Assembly: GCA_946894095.1 (NCBI GenBank)
Contig: OX335642.1
Coordinates: 12,039,021 to 12,103,020, forward strand
Source of the DNA: Incurvaria masculella
Taxonomy: Eukaryota > Arthropoda > Insecta > Lepidoptera > Incurvariidae
Length of the DNA: 64,000 nucleotides
Reading direction: 5' to 3'
The translations under genes and the position numbers were made by a program. The notes beneath the pieces were generated by a model. That model searched no databases. It was not told where the DNA came from and was given only the letters and a program-made list of their open reading frames with translations. Position 1 is the first letter of the stretch. Each line of letters starts with the position of its first letter. This document shows, piece by piece, positions 11,701-22,014 of the stretch.

Positions 11701-14700
11701 AATTATTTCTAAAACCAATTATTGCGATGTGTTCATATTTATTGAATATTTACCCAAACCCATTTTGTATAGAGAATACAACCAGTTTTCTCGATCTGCA
11801 GTACTATTACCTAATAGTACTGCAAATCGAGATTCATTTTCACTGATTCATTGACTTCCTTCTACGATAAGCGCTCGTCTTTCATCTACGAGCGTGTAAC
11901 ACTGCAGACCCTGGTGCCTGCGCGCCGCCACCGCCTCGCACCTAAGTAGCTAAGCCCTCTTTCTGTACACCTCAATGTGTCCCCAACTGTACATTGCGAT
12001 ATAGTCGACAGTTAGCAAACCGTTGCGGAATCAAACCACCTTTTTATGTTCGTAAAAAATCTTCCTCATTGAGTTCTTGTTGGCAGCATGAAAGCATCTC
12101 TGCTAAGTACCTTCCGGTACAGTAATTACAATTTATTCCCAAAATTTATCATTTCTTGCATCGTGTAAAGTTACTGTTGGATGGGGGAGGAATGAGTTTT
12201 TTTTTTCAAAAATTAAAATGTAACGTTAATAACTCTGAGTTTTCTTTATTTAATTATTCAATTTTATTATTTTCCCGTGTTAACTTTCAAGTATGCAAAA
12301 TAACCAGTCTATTACAAAATAGAATATATCTCTCTTATATCTCTCTCGGCCCGTCTGTTTACTCATAGCTTGGGAACAACTATTCAGTTTAGATGATCAT
12401 GGTTATGAGGGGTCTGTAATTCTGGACTTATTAGTAAGTCCAGAATTGATATGTTTCGATGAGTAGTGGGAATCGGGGAACGATCGGACGATCGGATGCT
12501 TTGACACACATCACGCTTAGTTTTTTTTATTTTTTTATTTTTATATTTGTTGTTATGGCGGCAATAGGAACACATCCTCTGTGAACATTTAAACGCCTAT
12601 TGTGGTTCATGAGATACAGCCAGTGGCGAGTATCCAATGAGGCCGACTAGGCCCGGGCCGAGAACGGCCAGACAGGGGCGGCGTACAGTGGGAAAAAATA
12701 TACTTATTCGAACACGAAACGACACTAAAGCATTACGTCTCCATACCCGGGAAAATAAACCAGTTTCGTTCACACACACATTCTTTAGGCGTTCTTGGCT
12801 TTAGAGTACTGTGACTAAATAAAACATGTGCAGCGCTTGACTTGTTCCCTGAATATAATGGGGCAGACGCAGAGATTGCATCGTCGCGTGGAATTTGTCA
12901 ATTTTTGTGCTCACAATGCAGATCCAAAGAGTGCTCACAGTTTATGAAAATGGCTAGGATATGTTCTATGGTTCTTCAAACAGTTTACGCAAGCGTAGAT
13001 ATCGCTCCCCGTTTGCGTGTGTACTCCCGCCAAATAACAGCTGTTCTGGAGAAAGATCGTGTTCTAGCTTGCGAAGAGTTAAAAAACTACTAGCACACAA
13101 AAATAATAGAGCATAAGTTAGACGATCTAGATTTACTAAAAACATAGATCATAAACATATTCGCTGCGCAAAAGTGTAGATGCGTTTTGTAATTTGTAAC
13201 AGAATCGGCAGAACATAATATCCTTATTTCAAACTAATTCATTTACAGTGAATTTACTTTAGCCGCGCTCAGCTGGTAATTTTATTCTGTCTATCCATGA
13301 AACAATCTTAATACCTAGGATTGTTAATACGGTAATTAGTAAGTGGGTATGTCTGTAGTAATAAGGAGATAGATTTTAGCAATGTTTTTATTGTTTGATG
13401 TTTTATACCTACTTCTTCACGAACTAACTTATGAACCGATTTCTAGAAAAGTTGGCCAGAAAGTAAATTCGTATCATATGTCTCAGTATACGATGAGCTG
13501 AGAAGGGGGCAGCTGGTACTACACGGCCTAGAGCGACAAACACTGGAATTCCTCTTCTGGGTAAAACCGGCTGACAGAAGTACGGATGGACGGACGAACA
13601 GCGGAGGCTTAGTTAAAAGGTCTCATTAGCACCTTTTGGGTACGCAAACCTAAAAAGCAGAGAAGGCGAGTTCTCGGAATGGGGTGTACTCGGAATGACC
13701 TTTCGCTAATAGGGTGGAAAGAACTTGAAACTAGGCAAATTCGTGTAACACAAATCGCGGACTCTAGTGTCGGAATCGTGGAGGAATCACCGTCTCTATT
13801 CATTTCAACGTTCCTTTCCACAATAAAGAATCCTGTTTTGCATTATAAATGTCGTTGAAGGACACCTTACTTCGCTACCCCTATTTGGTGCTAATTGATG
13901 CACCTACTGCAATCGGGCAAATATCATACGAGGACTGACCCCTTATCTTGATACATAATAACAACGTAATGATGTTTTTAAAGCGTTTTAGTCATCAATT
14001 TGCAATACAATTATCGTCCATGATAGCAAAAGATAAACATTAAAAATAACCACATTTATTACAATAAAGCACTATATGTACATGAACAATGTTTATTGTA
14101 TGTTTCGCTATGTCTGCAGGTAATTTTCCAAAGCTGTTCCAATCACATTTTTCTGTACCAATGGCCCTGGTCTTATCGACCTGTAAACCGCTTTGATTTC
14201 TATGTAGTGCTTACGGTAAAGTAAATTGTAAGTTTCACAGAGTTAAAGATATTTAGCTTCGATGACGTCAAAGAAAGTAAACGGGTGCGTCATTCAATGT
14301 ATGGCGGCGAGCTGTTCTAATGTGAGATCTCGCAATATAATAGCCACAAATCACGTTTCACAAACACATCCAAATACACACTAGAAACAGTCACATTGGA
14401 AAAAAAAACATGATCATGAATTTTTTTTTTTCATAGTCATCCGAAGCTGACAAATATTACATTTCACAAATATTATGTGGGGCTAAAATGTAGCCAATGT
14501 TAAAAAAATATACAAAACAGAGAATTTATTACACTTCTTTGTTAGGGCGTTCTGTGACTTGAGTTTTCTTGGTTAGAGCTATGGTTAGAGTTATGAAATC
14601 TTAATTTTGAGCAATTTAGTCTTAGTTGTTATATTTTTAATCAATTACGATGACTTTTTTTTTTCATTTTATTAAACATATTTTCGTTTTCATACGTTTT

Positions 14701-16749
14701 GTATGACCATAATTGATCCTTGATCATGGCGATAACGAGATACATTTCGCTCGCCGCCGATATCTCGTCTACTTTTCTATGGATATTTTTAGCATTTGGA
14801 TACATTGTTACAATTACCAGGAAAACGTGGACCGAAATTGTAGGATAAAGGCAGAAGGTAGTAGAAACGAAAGCGGCAATTTTGCGCAAGCACAGTACAG
14901 AAAAGGAAGGAGAGATCTCATGTGGTGGTTCCAAAGATTTCATAAATTGCCTAAACGAATCCGGTATTGTATACATTGCCTAGGTATTGTATAGAATGCC
15001 TGGATTATGCACATTGCCGATAACACATATAATGGTAAAGAAAGCCGGCCGCGCTTTGCAAGCTACAAGGACATTGAAATGTGCTCCCGGAATGCGTTCG
15101 CCAAGTCCGTTCCAATCCACAACATCTGCGAATATATTTGCCTGTGGCATGTTCGGATTGGTAGTTTGGGAAAATTGGCGACATCGGGTCTCATAGTTGG
15201 CGCGCTAGATGACACATCTACTTCCTTTTTCGATCTGAGGTTGGAACACATCACTGCCGTGTTTAGGATGCGTTACATGATTGAACCTATATGTAGGTCC
15301 CCTTCCTTACTTACTATGTGGTAGGGTTTATCTCGCCCGGGTTGGTACTATCGCTATGCGGCAATAAAATCCGCTCGATGTAGTTGCTCATTATAAGGAA
15401 GGTCTTGGTATGCCACCTAACTTCTATGTATTGTGTGGGGATAATATCATGACAGTAAGTATGGTTTTAGCCATTACATATAAAAAATGGCCGGGAACAC
15501 TGAGCTAGTTCACGAGGTTGGAGTGTTTAATCGGTGTCAGGAAAATAACTGACATGAATCCTAAGAATGTTGTTAAATTCATGTGTTAAAGAATGGAAAC
15601 ATTCCCGTTAACAGCTGATCAAACACAAGATTTTATTCAGAACAGACGTGGTGCAGGCAAAAAGAAATTATTTGAATGACAATCATCCGCACCTGAAGAC
15701 CAAGCCAATTACTTATTCTGTGACCAAGTGTCGAGTAACACAATATCGACCACGATATTTACATATAGTAGTTGATTCTTTCAGGCAAACAGGAGCAAGT
15801 GTTTTCACCTCCGTAAAATATAATTTTTCGTATTATACAGAGCAAGTACGTCGATTCTACGTACATATCATATTTCTTTCATATTTCACCTCCATATTTT
15901 GGAAATCCCAAAAAATATAAATGCCGTCCACTAGAGAAGCGACACGATCTTATTTAAGCAAGACATTTCAAAAATATGACGGGCCCTTTCCAAACCAAAA
16001 TAAATTGCTTAAAAAATGTAAAATATGTACCTACATTTTTCAGATAGGTCCCGCGCAGTATATATTATCACATCAAACATGGACCCCCTCATGCTACGGA
16101 TGCTGGTTTAATGTTACCGTGCTCATTAAGGGAAAGTCCTGGCTTGGCTTCTAATTCCTTCGGGAGTGATTTTTTATGTAACTGGACATGGATGGCTTAC
16201 ACCAAACTAACTGTGAGATATTAACACACCAAATGGGAAATAGGACCTTCCTTACATTGCTCGGATACATTGAACTGGATGTAAAACACGGACAATTTTA
16301 ATTGCCGCTTCGACCATAATTCATTTAATGCGATGGTACAAACCCGGGCGGGATTAACCCTACCACCTTGTAAGTGAGTATGGGTACCTACAGTTTTACG
16401 TGGAATCCGAACCTCGGCCAGCCTCAACAGTTGAAAATGGTCACCCATCCAGAACCAAACCGCGCTCAGAGGTGCTTCACCCAGCTTATCGAATCGTAAG
16501 GAGTCGCGCCGCTGGGCTACCGAGGCTGTAGTGTGATGTGCTAATTTCAGGACGGTGGGTTGCACAAAAATCACATTTTCCGAATGTTGGGTTCGGTTGG
16601 GTTAACAATTATGTTGGGTTAGGTTAGGCGAGATGGTTACTTAGTCGTAGGTACTCACCGCTGATGGTATATATAGGCTTGTCGGCGAGTTGTGGCGATG
16701 GTTCACCAGACAGGACCTTCGGCCTGGTGACGTCCGGAGCTCCCACCAT
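2666..16749 (-). CDS. SLC41: SLC41-family magnesium transporter (MgtE-like), long isoform, 5' four coding exons; 3' part off window
   Basis: Coding exons on the minus strand are 16749-16659, 6485-6325, 3412-3308 and 2732-2666. Each is bounded by AG/GT. The phases chain exactly: 91 nt, then 161, then 105, then 67. The product so far is 141 residues plus one base. Residues 1-84 are a hydrophilic, presumably cytosolic N-terminus with a Gly/Ala-rich stretch. Residues 85-119 hold the first membrane helix (WWNTLLQVAVPFFIAGCGT..). Residues 120-141 read DWEVFVNVSAIFVLVPSLSG then LKG, matching the family motif HWxVFxxVxExFILVPALLGLKGN. SLC41 proteins are plasma-membrane or organellar Mg2+ transporters/exchangers related to bacterial MgtE. 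The ATG at 16749 has G at -3 and +4 and lies 2 nt inside its exon, so a 5'UTR exon must lie further upstream. Later exons are beyond position 1. Which SLC41 paralogue this is cannot be told. Confidence 0.85.
2880..2960 (+). mobile_element. TCCG element 3' fragment
   Basis: AAAAACGTGATTTTTTTGCG to GAGTCCGACTCTCACTTGGC and a T-run: only the last 80 bp, in intron 3 of the SLC41 gene. Confidence 0.65.
3308..3412 (-). CDS. SLC41: SLC41 exon 3, first transmembrane segment
   Basis: The acceptor TAATTTCAG precedes 3412 and the donor GTATGT begins at 3307. The 35 residues VKEERWWNTLLQVAVP.. to ..GLVLGTVR include a roughly 24-residue hydrophobic helix ending in the GTIGAGLVLGTV motif typical of SLC41 helix 1. 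It is phase 0 at both ends. Both N-terminal variants converge on this exon. Confidence 0.85.
4141..4294. repeat. Short inverted repeat pair (possible MITE)
   Basis: CGACGGGTGAACAGGCAA (4147-4164) is inverted at 4271-4288 with one difference; similarity fades beyond about 23 bp. The AT-rich interior is about 106 bp. It lies 100 bp from the alternative SLC41 exon. Confidence 0.5.
4395..4475 (-). CDS. SLC41: SLC41 alternative first coding exon (short isoform)
   Basis: On the minus strand an ATG at 4475 (AAAA before it, GG after; good initiation context) opens 27 codons, MGPANPNRIS.. to ..VVEMTEA. The exon ends in phase 0 at a perfect GTAAGT donor (4394). Exon 3 begins in phase 0, so this exon splices directly to it in place of exons 1 and 2. 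No convincing acceptor lies just upstream of the ATG, which favours a true first exon with its own promoter rather than an internal exon. The predicted short isoform swaps the 84-residue N-terminus for 27 residues. It is inferred from sequence only; transcript data are needed to prove it. Confidence 0.68.
4476..5190. other. Upstream of the alternative SLC41 exon; possible second promoter
   Basis: On the minus strand this would hold the 5'UTR and promoter of the short isoform. It is AT-rich with no CpG cluster or convincing TATA box at a fixed distance. Confidence 0.3.
5195..5510 (-). mobile_element. SINE body with a third type of head
   Basis: The body at 5195-5440 (GATGGCTAATACCACACCCA.., GCGATGGTACCAACCTGAGC) is joined on its 5' side (5441-5510) to AATAATACAATTTGGTCAGC-type sequence. 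This is neither the 5S nor the tRNA head. The same third head recurs at 32760-32880 and 7702-7795. Confidence 0.6.
6050..6215 (+). mobile_element. SINE body fragment
   Basis: ACTACGTGGTAGGGATAATT and GGAAATTGTCCACGTTTTCC..TATAAGGAAGGTCCTCCCAT match the common body with an internal deletion. It ends 110 bp from SLC41 exon 2. Confidence 0.7.
6325..6485 (-). CDS. SLC41: SLC41 exon 2 (long isoform, Gly/Ala-rich N-terminal segment)
   Basis: The acceptor CCCCCGCAG ends at 6486 and the donor GTGAGT begins at 6324. The exon codes 54 residues from DGKGDSDTTLSMVSLSSD through a GGGAGVCGGSAGAGGD stretch to KLEDKDAEKLPLSG. It is strikingly GC-rich compared with the AT-rich surroundings and ends in phase 0, as exon 3 requires. 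The Ser-rich and acidic segments suggest a disordered cytosolic tail; its function is unknown. Confidence 0.75.
7291..7664 (+). mobile_element. SINE with 5S rRNA-derived head, near full length
   Basis: The head keeps CCGAAGTTAAGCAACG (7328-7343) and CTTGGATGGGTGACC (7360-7374). These are boxes A and C of the internal 5S rRNA promoter at roughly the normal spacing. The body (GGTAGGGTTT..CCGCCCGGGTTGGTACC..) and the 3' part (GGAAGGTCCTGGCATGGCAC..TGGTATTAGCCATCCATGTC) follow, with an A-rich tail. It lies in intron 1 of the SLC41 gene, antisense to it. Confidence 0.8.
8118..8405 (-). repeat. Dispersed repeat D, copy 2
   Basis: Reverse complement of 1145-1425. Similarity stops abruptly at both ends. 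No function is recognised. Confidence 0.7.
8679..9054. mobile_element. Foldback MITE with TTAA target duplication
   Basis: TTAA (8679-8682 and 9051-9054) flanks 368 bp whose ends are inverted: GGTCGGCCCGTAAGC on the left and GAACGGCCCGTAAGC on the right strand. The arms extend inward past ACGTAGTTTACTAAT. TTAA points to a piggyBac-type mobiliser. There is no coding capacity. Confidence 0.75.
9117..9240 (-). repeat. Dispersed repeat E fragments
   Basis: GTGCCATCTAGCGAGCGTAC and CGCTAATTTTCTAAAAT are the inverted form of the GCGCTAGATGGCGCAC / AATTGGCGAC blocks. Confidence 0.4.
9353..9502 (+). mobile_element. SINE body fragment
   Basis: CTACTAGGTGGTAGGGTTAG, TGCGGCAATGAAAATTGTTC and GGTAGGGCACCTAGTTTGCA follow the body order; head absent. 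Confidence 0.7.
11789..11832. repeat. 20-bp hairpin with one mismatch
   Basis: TCTCGATCTGCAGTACTATT, loop ACCT, then its inverted copy. Confidence 0.7.
12418..12448. repeat. 13-bp perfect hairpin
   Basis: AATTCTGGACTTA, loop of four or five bases, TAAGTCCAGAATT. Confidence 0.65.
13430..13660 (-). mobile_element. Diverged relative of the TCCG element
   Basis: On the minus strand GGTTTGCGTACCCAAAAGGT, ACTAAGCCTCCGCTGTTCGT and CCGTCCATCCGT keep the family order. The downstream part differs, and the similarity fades after about 100 bp. Confidence 0.4.
13660..14985. other. No gene recognised
   Basis: AT-rich intronic sequence. Frames of about 100 codons on both strands overlap each other and resemble no family. 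Confidence 0.4.
14990..15285 (+). repeat. Dispersed repeat E, longest copy
   Basis: GGAATGCGTTCGCCAAGTCC, TATATTTGCCTGTGGCATGT, AAAATTGGCGACATCGGGTC and GGCGCGCTAGATGACACATC. It abuts a headless SINE on its right. Confidence 0.55.
15290..15490 (+). mobile_element. SINE body and 3' end
   Basis: TAGGTCCCCTTCCTTACTTA through TATAAGGAAGGTCTTGGTAT to ATTACATATAAAAAATGG. The head is replaced by family-E repeat sequence ending at about 15285. Confidence 0.72.
16170..16523 (-). mobile_element. SINE with 5S rRNA-derived head, full length
   Basis: Reverse-oriented second copy of the same structure. It has the TAGCCCAGCGGCGCGACT start, TCTGGATGGGTGACCATTTT, the complete body, and an ATAAAAAATC tail. 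A 50-bp plus-oriented 3' fragment of the family (16118-16168) abuts its tail. It is 130 bp from SLC41 exon 1. Confidence 0.75.
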
Positions 16750-16751
16750 TC
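16659..16751 (-). CDS. SLC41: SLC41 exon 1 (long isoform, initiator ATG at 16749)
   Basis: The acceptor is TTTCAG just before 16751 and the donor GTGAGT begins at 16658. The exon codes 30 residues starting MVGAPDVTRP and ending PIYTIS, plus one base. That base completes a GAT codon with the first two bases of exon 2. This phase match across 10 kb is the main evidence. There are no transmembrane residues. The exon lies just downstream (gene sense) of an AT-rich stretch and beside a 5S-headed SINE. Confidence 0.75.
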
Positions 16752-17484
16752 CTGAAACAAACGAACAATCCTTTAACTTATCATGTTTATTTATTTATTA
16801 TATGAACCTTTCTAGAACTTTCTTACTTCTAAGTCTGTACAGGATGTTGCAAAGGCCAGTACATTCATTTAATAACTGTGTAAAAAAATAGGTTCGATTC
16901 TTGCCAAAATAGGAACTCACCTAGATTCCTGAATTGATTAGGAGCAAATTGATATGTGTAATTTTACTTTCGTAATATGTTTAGTTTCATACTGAACTAC
17001 ATATGTTAAGAAAAAGCTAGTCTAACTGGTGTTGGCAGAGGGAATAGCGCAACTGCCGCCATGCCGAACGTGTACCGAAATCCAGTCGAAACAAATAAGC
17101 ACGAATATCAATGGTTTAAATATTTATTGCAACCCATCGCAAGTCCGAAGAAATATCGATGAAAAAGCAAAACGCTAATAAGATTGCGTTGAGTTTGATA
17201 AAGACATAAGAGAAACAACATTTAATTATATAAAAAAATAACCACAACGACAATTCCAAAATATTACATGCAGATTGATGGCCTAGCTATAATTTCAAGA
17301 TGCAACTGAGGTCTCTTCCACCAAGTACTGATTTGCTTAATCCTCACATTAAAGGGCGTTTCTTATCGCAATCGATGTAAGTACCAAATGATTACTTAGT
17401 TTTAGGTTAATACTCAAAGTAACAAACCAAACCTACCGCCACTACCTACGAATATATACCTATTAAACTTCTCAAACACCCAAA

Positions 17485-17625
17485 GGTCGGCTGGAAGAAA
17501 TCTCTTCGAGGGATAAGCCCGCCTTTGCGCCCCACTTATGTTGTTATTGCACTACTTTCTTTTGTAAATTTTTTTTTTTGTGGCGTAATAAAGAATTTTC
17601 AATCAATCAATCAATTTTCATTCAA
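17485..17625 (+). mobile_element. Non-LTR retrotransposon 3' end with (AATC)n tail
   Basis: GGCTGGAAGAAATCTCTTCG, then GGGATAAGCCCGCCTTTGCG, a T-rich run and a CAATCAATCAATCA tail. This is the layout of insect LINE 3' UTRs. No coding sequence is attached. Confidence 0.6.
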
Positions 17626-17633
17626 TCAAGTAC

Positions 17634-17765
17634 AAGATAATCAGCACTTTAGTTATAAAGGCTCTTTAAGTGTAGAATAAAATAAATCATCACTTGGTGA
17701 AAAACAGGCTGATTTATTTTATTCGACAGTTAAAGGGCCTTTATTACCAAAGTGCTGATTATTTT
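17634..17765. repeat. Long hairpin, 56-bp arms
   Basis: The arm at 17634-17689 (AAGATAATCAGCACTTTAGT..) is inverted at 17710-17765, with a loop of 20 bp that includes CACTTGGTGAAAAACAGG. The arms match at most positions. Confidence 0.7.
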
Positions 17766-17862
17766 GTATTGTGCTGAGTATTGATTGCAAGCTGCTAAGT
17801 AAAGGCCCTTAATATGTTGCGATTAAGCTAATCAGCAGTAGGTGAAAAAGGCCCTAAGTCTC
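17710..17862. mobile_element. Small MITE (GGCCT..TTTTCACC ends), copy 1
   Basis: AAAGGGCCTTTATTACCAAA, GTATTGATTGCAAGCTGCTA, AATCAGCAGTAGGTGAAAAA and GGCCCTAAG in this order also occur at 25447-25592. Confidence 0.55.
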
Positions 17863-17974
17863 TGAAGTTTTGTGTTCTCAAATTAGACAAATAGGTATTC
17901 ATAAACTTTAAAAAAAAACTTTGAACGCGGAATATGAGGGCAAGATATGTACCTGAACACAACGCATCTTTGAT

Positions 17975-18137
17975 TCACAACCATTGAATGAACGATGGAA
18001 GCGGCAATAAAAATAGTCCGTGTTTTCGATCCAGTTCAATGTAGCCGAGCAATATAAGGAAGGTTCTTGCATGGCACCTAGTTCCCATGTGGTGTGTTAG
18101 CAGTTTGGTCCTAGCCATCCATAGTTACATAAAAATA
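17975..18137 (+). mobile_element. SINE 3' half
   Basis: CATTGAATGAACGATGGAAG, CAATATAAGGAAGGTTCTTG, CCATCCATAGTTACATAAAAA: the 3' half of the common body with an A-rich tail. Confidence 0.72.
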
Positions 18138-19245
18138 TGAACATTAGAAAACTGACGAATTGTGGCACTAGCCTCTATGCAAATCATGAATTAATGATAA
18201 CAAATATTTGGCATCTGCAGCAATCTGTGGCGAAAGCCAAGGGACTGTATGTGACAGGCAACGCACGTTACCGATCTTAATTTGAAACAGTTTAAGCGGC
18301 CTTATCCCAAGGTGAGGATTCATTTACGAAAAAAATAATGCTGCCAGGCAAAAAAATAATTTTGTGCAATGTTTATTTTCCTCACAGCTCTCATCCATTT
18401 CTTCAGACTAAAGGTTTTACACATGCACATATAAGAACCCATAGAGGAAGTCGGAAATGTTACGAAAGTAAGCTGTTGCATATTCAGTCACTGATGGTTT
18501 TGTGATATAAAATCAATAAAAATACTTATCTCTGAGTCCCCCCTGCCCACCTTATCCCCCCCTAGACCAGGCCACGTGGTTTGTGCATGATCCCACAGAG
18601 CTCGTCAATTTGTCCAGTAGGCATGTCATGCTCCTATCTAATGTAATATTAACGATTCTCTTAGTTAAAATACCATTACATTCAAACGAAATACACATAC
18701 GTTCAATGACCGTACTAATCCAATTTAGTTAACTACGTTTTTGTTCCTTGCTTCACTGCATGCTAGAAATGGGGCAATAGTGAATGAGATCCTATTTAAA
18801 GTAACTTACGAGTTAATCTTATTTCAAACTCTTTCATTTTCTCTACTCTCTAACTCTATTTTTTTATCTACCCTCAAACTATGCAGTTTAAACAAATTTT
18901 ATTTAATCAAGCCGCATATCACTATAAAATCATAACCGTAAAAAAAAAATTCGGGTTCCTTGCTCTATTATATAAACAATTGTAATATTGTTTTTTCTAC
19001 AGAGACATCAGATTATGCAACGAGTAATTGTACGAGGGTTGATCGTCCTTCATCCTTAGGGTATTCATTTGTCGTTTCCGTTGAGCCTTCAATTCATTAA
19101 TTATATTCTGAATCATTAAAATTAAAGAACATCCAAAGTAACTGCGTGTTAATTTGATAATATCCTAGCCAAGGCGAATTTTTTCTCAAGTTTAATAGTT
19201 AAAAAACCAAATGCTACCAACAAATTTTCCATTTGTCAAAATTGT
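18138..19245. other. No gene recognised
   Basis: AT-rich, with one pyrimidine-rich patch near 18540. No exon with paired splice sites. Confidence 0.4.
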
Positions 19246-19249
19246 ATGT

Positions 19250-19316
19250 CGGCATTGCAAGGGATCGAACCTCGTGCCTTGTTTTCCCGCGCCCAATATT
19301 CCGCACTGAGCCGTGA
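19250..19316 (-). repeat. tRNA-like sequence (isolated SINE head)
   Basis: On the minus strand CGGCTCAGTGCGGAATATT (A-box-like) and GAGGTTCGATCCCTTGC (B-box) are spaced as in tRNA. The acceptor arms do not pair, so it is not a functional tRNA. Confidence 0.4.
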
Positions 19317-19514
19317 CGCAAAACATTCTACTCGTGACCGCTTCATGAAAAGTTATCTACACAACGTGACCAGGGCTATTCTGCGGCGGCCTTCGTCTGC
19401 CCGGCGACACTTGATAGGTTGGCCTAGACCAGTTGTCTTCGAGTCTGGCTAATCCTAGGTAATCGAGTAATTGATATCTGTAATTTGTAGCATCGGCGGT
19501 GTACATAGAGTGAG

Positions 19515-19860
19515 GACGCGAGAGTGGCGACTGAACTCATCCGTATAGCGGCAGCGTAGCCACTTCATAATACACCGATTGTCGCGCTGGACATTTAGTT
19601 CACTTACACCAGAACACATAGAACACTAAATTGCTGTATTTCGCTACCTTACCCCATTGAATAGGTAGTATTATTAGTGTAGAAATATGAAATAATATAG
19701 TGTAGGTTAGAGAAATACATGGTCGAAGCGATTTAGTGATAAGGGAAGCGTTACCAGGCCTACAGGAGTGAGCGAATTAGAAAGAGAACTGACTAGCCGG
19801 CGCTACCGTCGACGCTCGCTGCTTCTACGCGGATGAGTTTCGGTCCCCTCTTCTGTCCTT
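19515..19860. mobile_element. Possible family G copy with degenerate inverted ends
   Basis: GACTGAACTCATCCGTATAG on the left is inverted relative to CTACGCGGATGAGTTTCGGT on the right, like the G-element ends. The interior is diverged. Confidence 0.4.
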
Positions 19861-19999
19861 CCTTACTTCATCGCGGTGAATGACGTCTGTCTTGTTAGCA
19901 TCTGCAGTTAGGTTTTTAAAAAATAATCGATTGGTGACTCTATCCTATCACTGCAAATTACTCTGGTGATGCACCTTGATCATCCTTATCCCAACTCAT

Positions 20000-20180
20000 A
20001 TTTTAAATCCAAAAGTGAGTTCCTTTGTTACCCTTTCACGCCTTAACTACTCAACCAATCATTATGAAATTTTGTATACGCTGTCAGGGGTACCGTTCCC
20101 GAAAGATTTAACAACTCGGCCACTGTACAGAGCACAGTACCTGCCTGTAGTATATGAATAAAATCTACATTAACGCCAGC
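20000..20180 (-). mobile_element. RTE-type fragment
   Basis: TTACCCTTTCACGCCTTAAC and TCAACCAATCATTATGAAAT resemble the inverted RTE 3' end (gene-sense GGCGTGAAAGGG). Weakly conserved. Confidence 0.4.
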
Positions 20181-20738
20181 GAAGCCCGGGAATTCCAGTG
20201 TTCGCGCTCAAGATATTCAAGACAAATGCAACCTTATTTTTTGGAACATACGAGTACGTGATAGAATATTGGCATAAAATAAGATAGTATACATATTAGT
20301 AAACATTTTTAACTTTTTTTTATGTTTACCCATATAGCTATGAAGGTTTTTGAAACTAATATGTTAATAAAAACATTTTGATTCTATAATAGTCACGAAG
20401 CGACACTTTTACAGGGTATATATGAAGGGTACATAATTTAAAATGCTCGAAAGCCTAGTAGAACACTATTCAGGTCTTAAAAATTACTAAACGTGAGTGG
20501 AACTGTTCTAATGATATAAACGATCAAATACAGAATCAGCCTTCACGGAGTTCAATTTTCGTAAATATTATTGTTCACCATTGTTGGACGCCACCGGTTC
20601 TAATTTCAAAAATATCTGGTAATTGTTTCCACAAAGACGATACGTAGATATCTCGTGTTAATGACCATGTGTTTGGGTCGCGCAGTCAGCGTCCGTCCAT
20701 TTGCTAGGTCTTGCGACACCCTCATTTCAGGTTCTTTT

Positions 20739-21045
20739 TAGGGTTCCGTACCCAAAGGGTTAAAACGGAACCCTATTACTAAGCCTCCGCTGTCCGTCCG
20801 TCCGTCCGTCCGTCCGTCTGTCCGTCTGTCACAGGGCTGTATCTCAGTAACCGTAACAGGTAGACAGCTGAAATTTTCACAGAGTGTGTATTTATTTTGC
20901 CGCTATAACAACAAATAGGTAAGATTAAAAAATAATTAAAATTAAAGGGGGCTCCCATACAAAAAACGTGATTTTTTTGTTTTATTTTTTACGATGGTAC
21001 GGAACCCTTCGTGTGCGAGTCCGACTCGCACTTGGCCGGTTTTTT
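20739..21045 (+). mobile_element. TCCG element (short interspersed, ~300 bp), full length
   Basis: TAGGGTTCCGTACCCAAAGG starts it. A (TCCG)n tract, CAGGGCTGTATCTCAGTAAC, TTTGCCGCTATAACAACAAA and ACGATGGTACGGAACCCTTC follow. It ends with the palindrome GTGCGAGTCCGACTCGCAC, then TTGGCCGG and a T-run. This copy is used to define the family. Confidence 0.8.
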
Positions 21046-21099
21046 AATAGAACTTGACTTGAACTCGACATAGATGGCCTGACTATACACACCGATTGC

Positions 21100-21395
21100 C
21101 AGCGAGCGTATCAGCATTCGTATGCCACATCGTAGACACGAGTTAGTGGAAAACGTCTTACGAACTCGAAACGCGCAACATCGAATGTTCGTTGTACTCA
21201 AATAGCGTCCTGTGAAGTTCTTTCGTGTTCTTACGTGTTGTTAGAACTCGAGATCAGAATCAGTAGAAAGCGAATTCGTAAGCGAACGAACTCGCCGGCG
21301 TTACCGTCATTGTATGTGCAACTGGCTAAGCCGCCCCCATTCCAACGAGTTTCGGTTGCTACTCACTACCTTCCATGCTCGCTGCCTACTGTCAT
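21100..21395. mobile_element. Foldback element family G, reverse copy
   Basis: Reverse complement of the 45.4-kb element's left part: AACGAACTCGCCGGCG, CACGTGTTG-type centre, and CTTCCATGCTCGCTGCC at the end. Confidence 0.6.
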
Positions 21396-21473
21396 TTCAT
21401 CAAGCCGTCATATCACATGTGAACTAAGCAGGTGCATTTTTTTTTGTTTTACGGTGCTTATGACATAGGTGCT

Positions 21474-21950
21474 CTACGAAGGTGTCCGACGAAGATCATG
21501 AGATTTCGAACTTTCAGGGGGGTTGCGAAAACCATGCCGATTGGCCAGATGCTTCTTCACACAACGTTTGAAGGACCCCAGGTTGTACTCAAGGGTAAAT
21601 ATCTCGGCAGGAAGTGCATTCCATAGTTTACCGACCTTATTGGTAAAGGACCTAGAGAATCGGTCGGTTCTGATCTGAATCGGTGCTCTGTCTGTTCCGC
21701 GTTGAGCGATTGTAGAATGAGGATGGAGGCACAGCATTATGCAGGTCCGACGAGCATTCTCCATGTTAAGACGACCCTCAGAGAGAGAACCAACATCCCT
21801 TCGGAGTTGGAGGGTCTGTAAATTCAGAGACACCTCAGGGGTTGACGACGAGACGCACGGCACGAAGCTATATCGAGTCCAGGGAGCCTAGCAGGTGCTT
21901 AGCTGAGCCGTCCCACAAATGCGAACAATATTCCAAGCAAGACCATATCT
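21474..21950 (-). pseudogene. Jockey/CR1-type LINE ORF2 C-terminal fragment
   Basis: The minus strand keeps a 129-codon frame containing RTDRFSRSFTNKVGKLWNALP, then AEIFTLEYNLGSFKRCVKKHL. This is the region after the RT domain in many insect Jockey/CR1 elements (RLWNxLPxxVFPxxYxxxxFKxxVxxHL). Further degraded homology extends to about 21950. It is 5'-truncated, as usual for LINEs. Confidence 0.75.
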
Positions 21951-22014
21951 GCGACTTGTATAGGAGCAGTTTTTGTTTAGGCGGGAAATACTGACGCACC
22001 ATGTTGAGGACTCA

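Larger units (their letters stand above)
9503..13430. other. Mostly unannotated SLC41 intron 1 sequence
   Basis: AT-rich with two hairpins. 9870-10220 contains an unusual GC-richer block (CGGAGTACCCTTGGCGGGTA..) of unknown origin, and 11880-11960 a GC-rich patch. Neither has an in-phase exon. Confidence 0.4.

Noticed and set aside
14641..14994. Overlapping frames of 111 and 93 codons on opposite strands
   Set aside because: Neither resembles a known domain; likely chance in a low-stop stretch.
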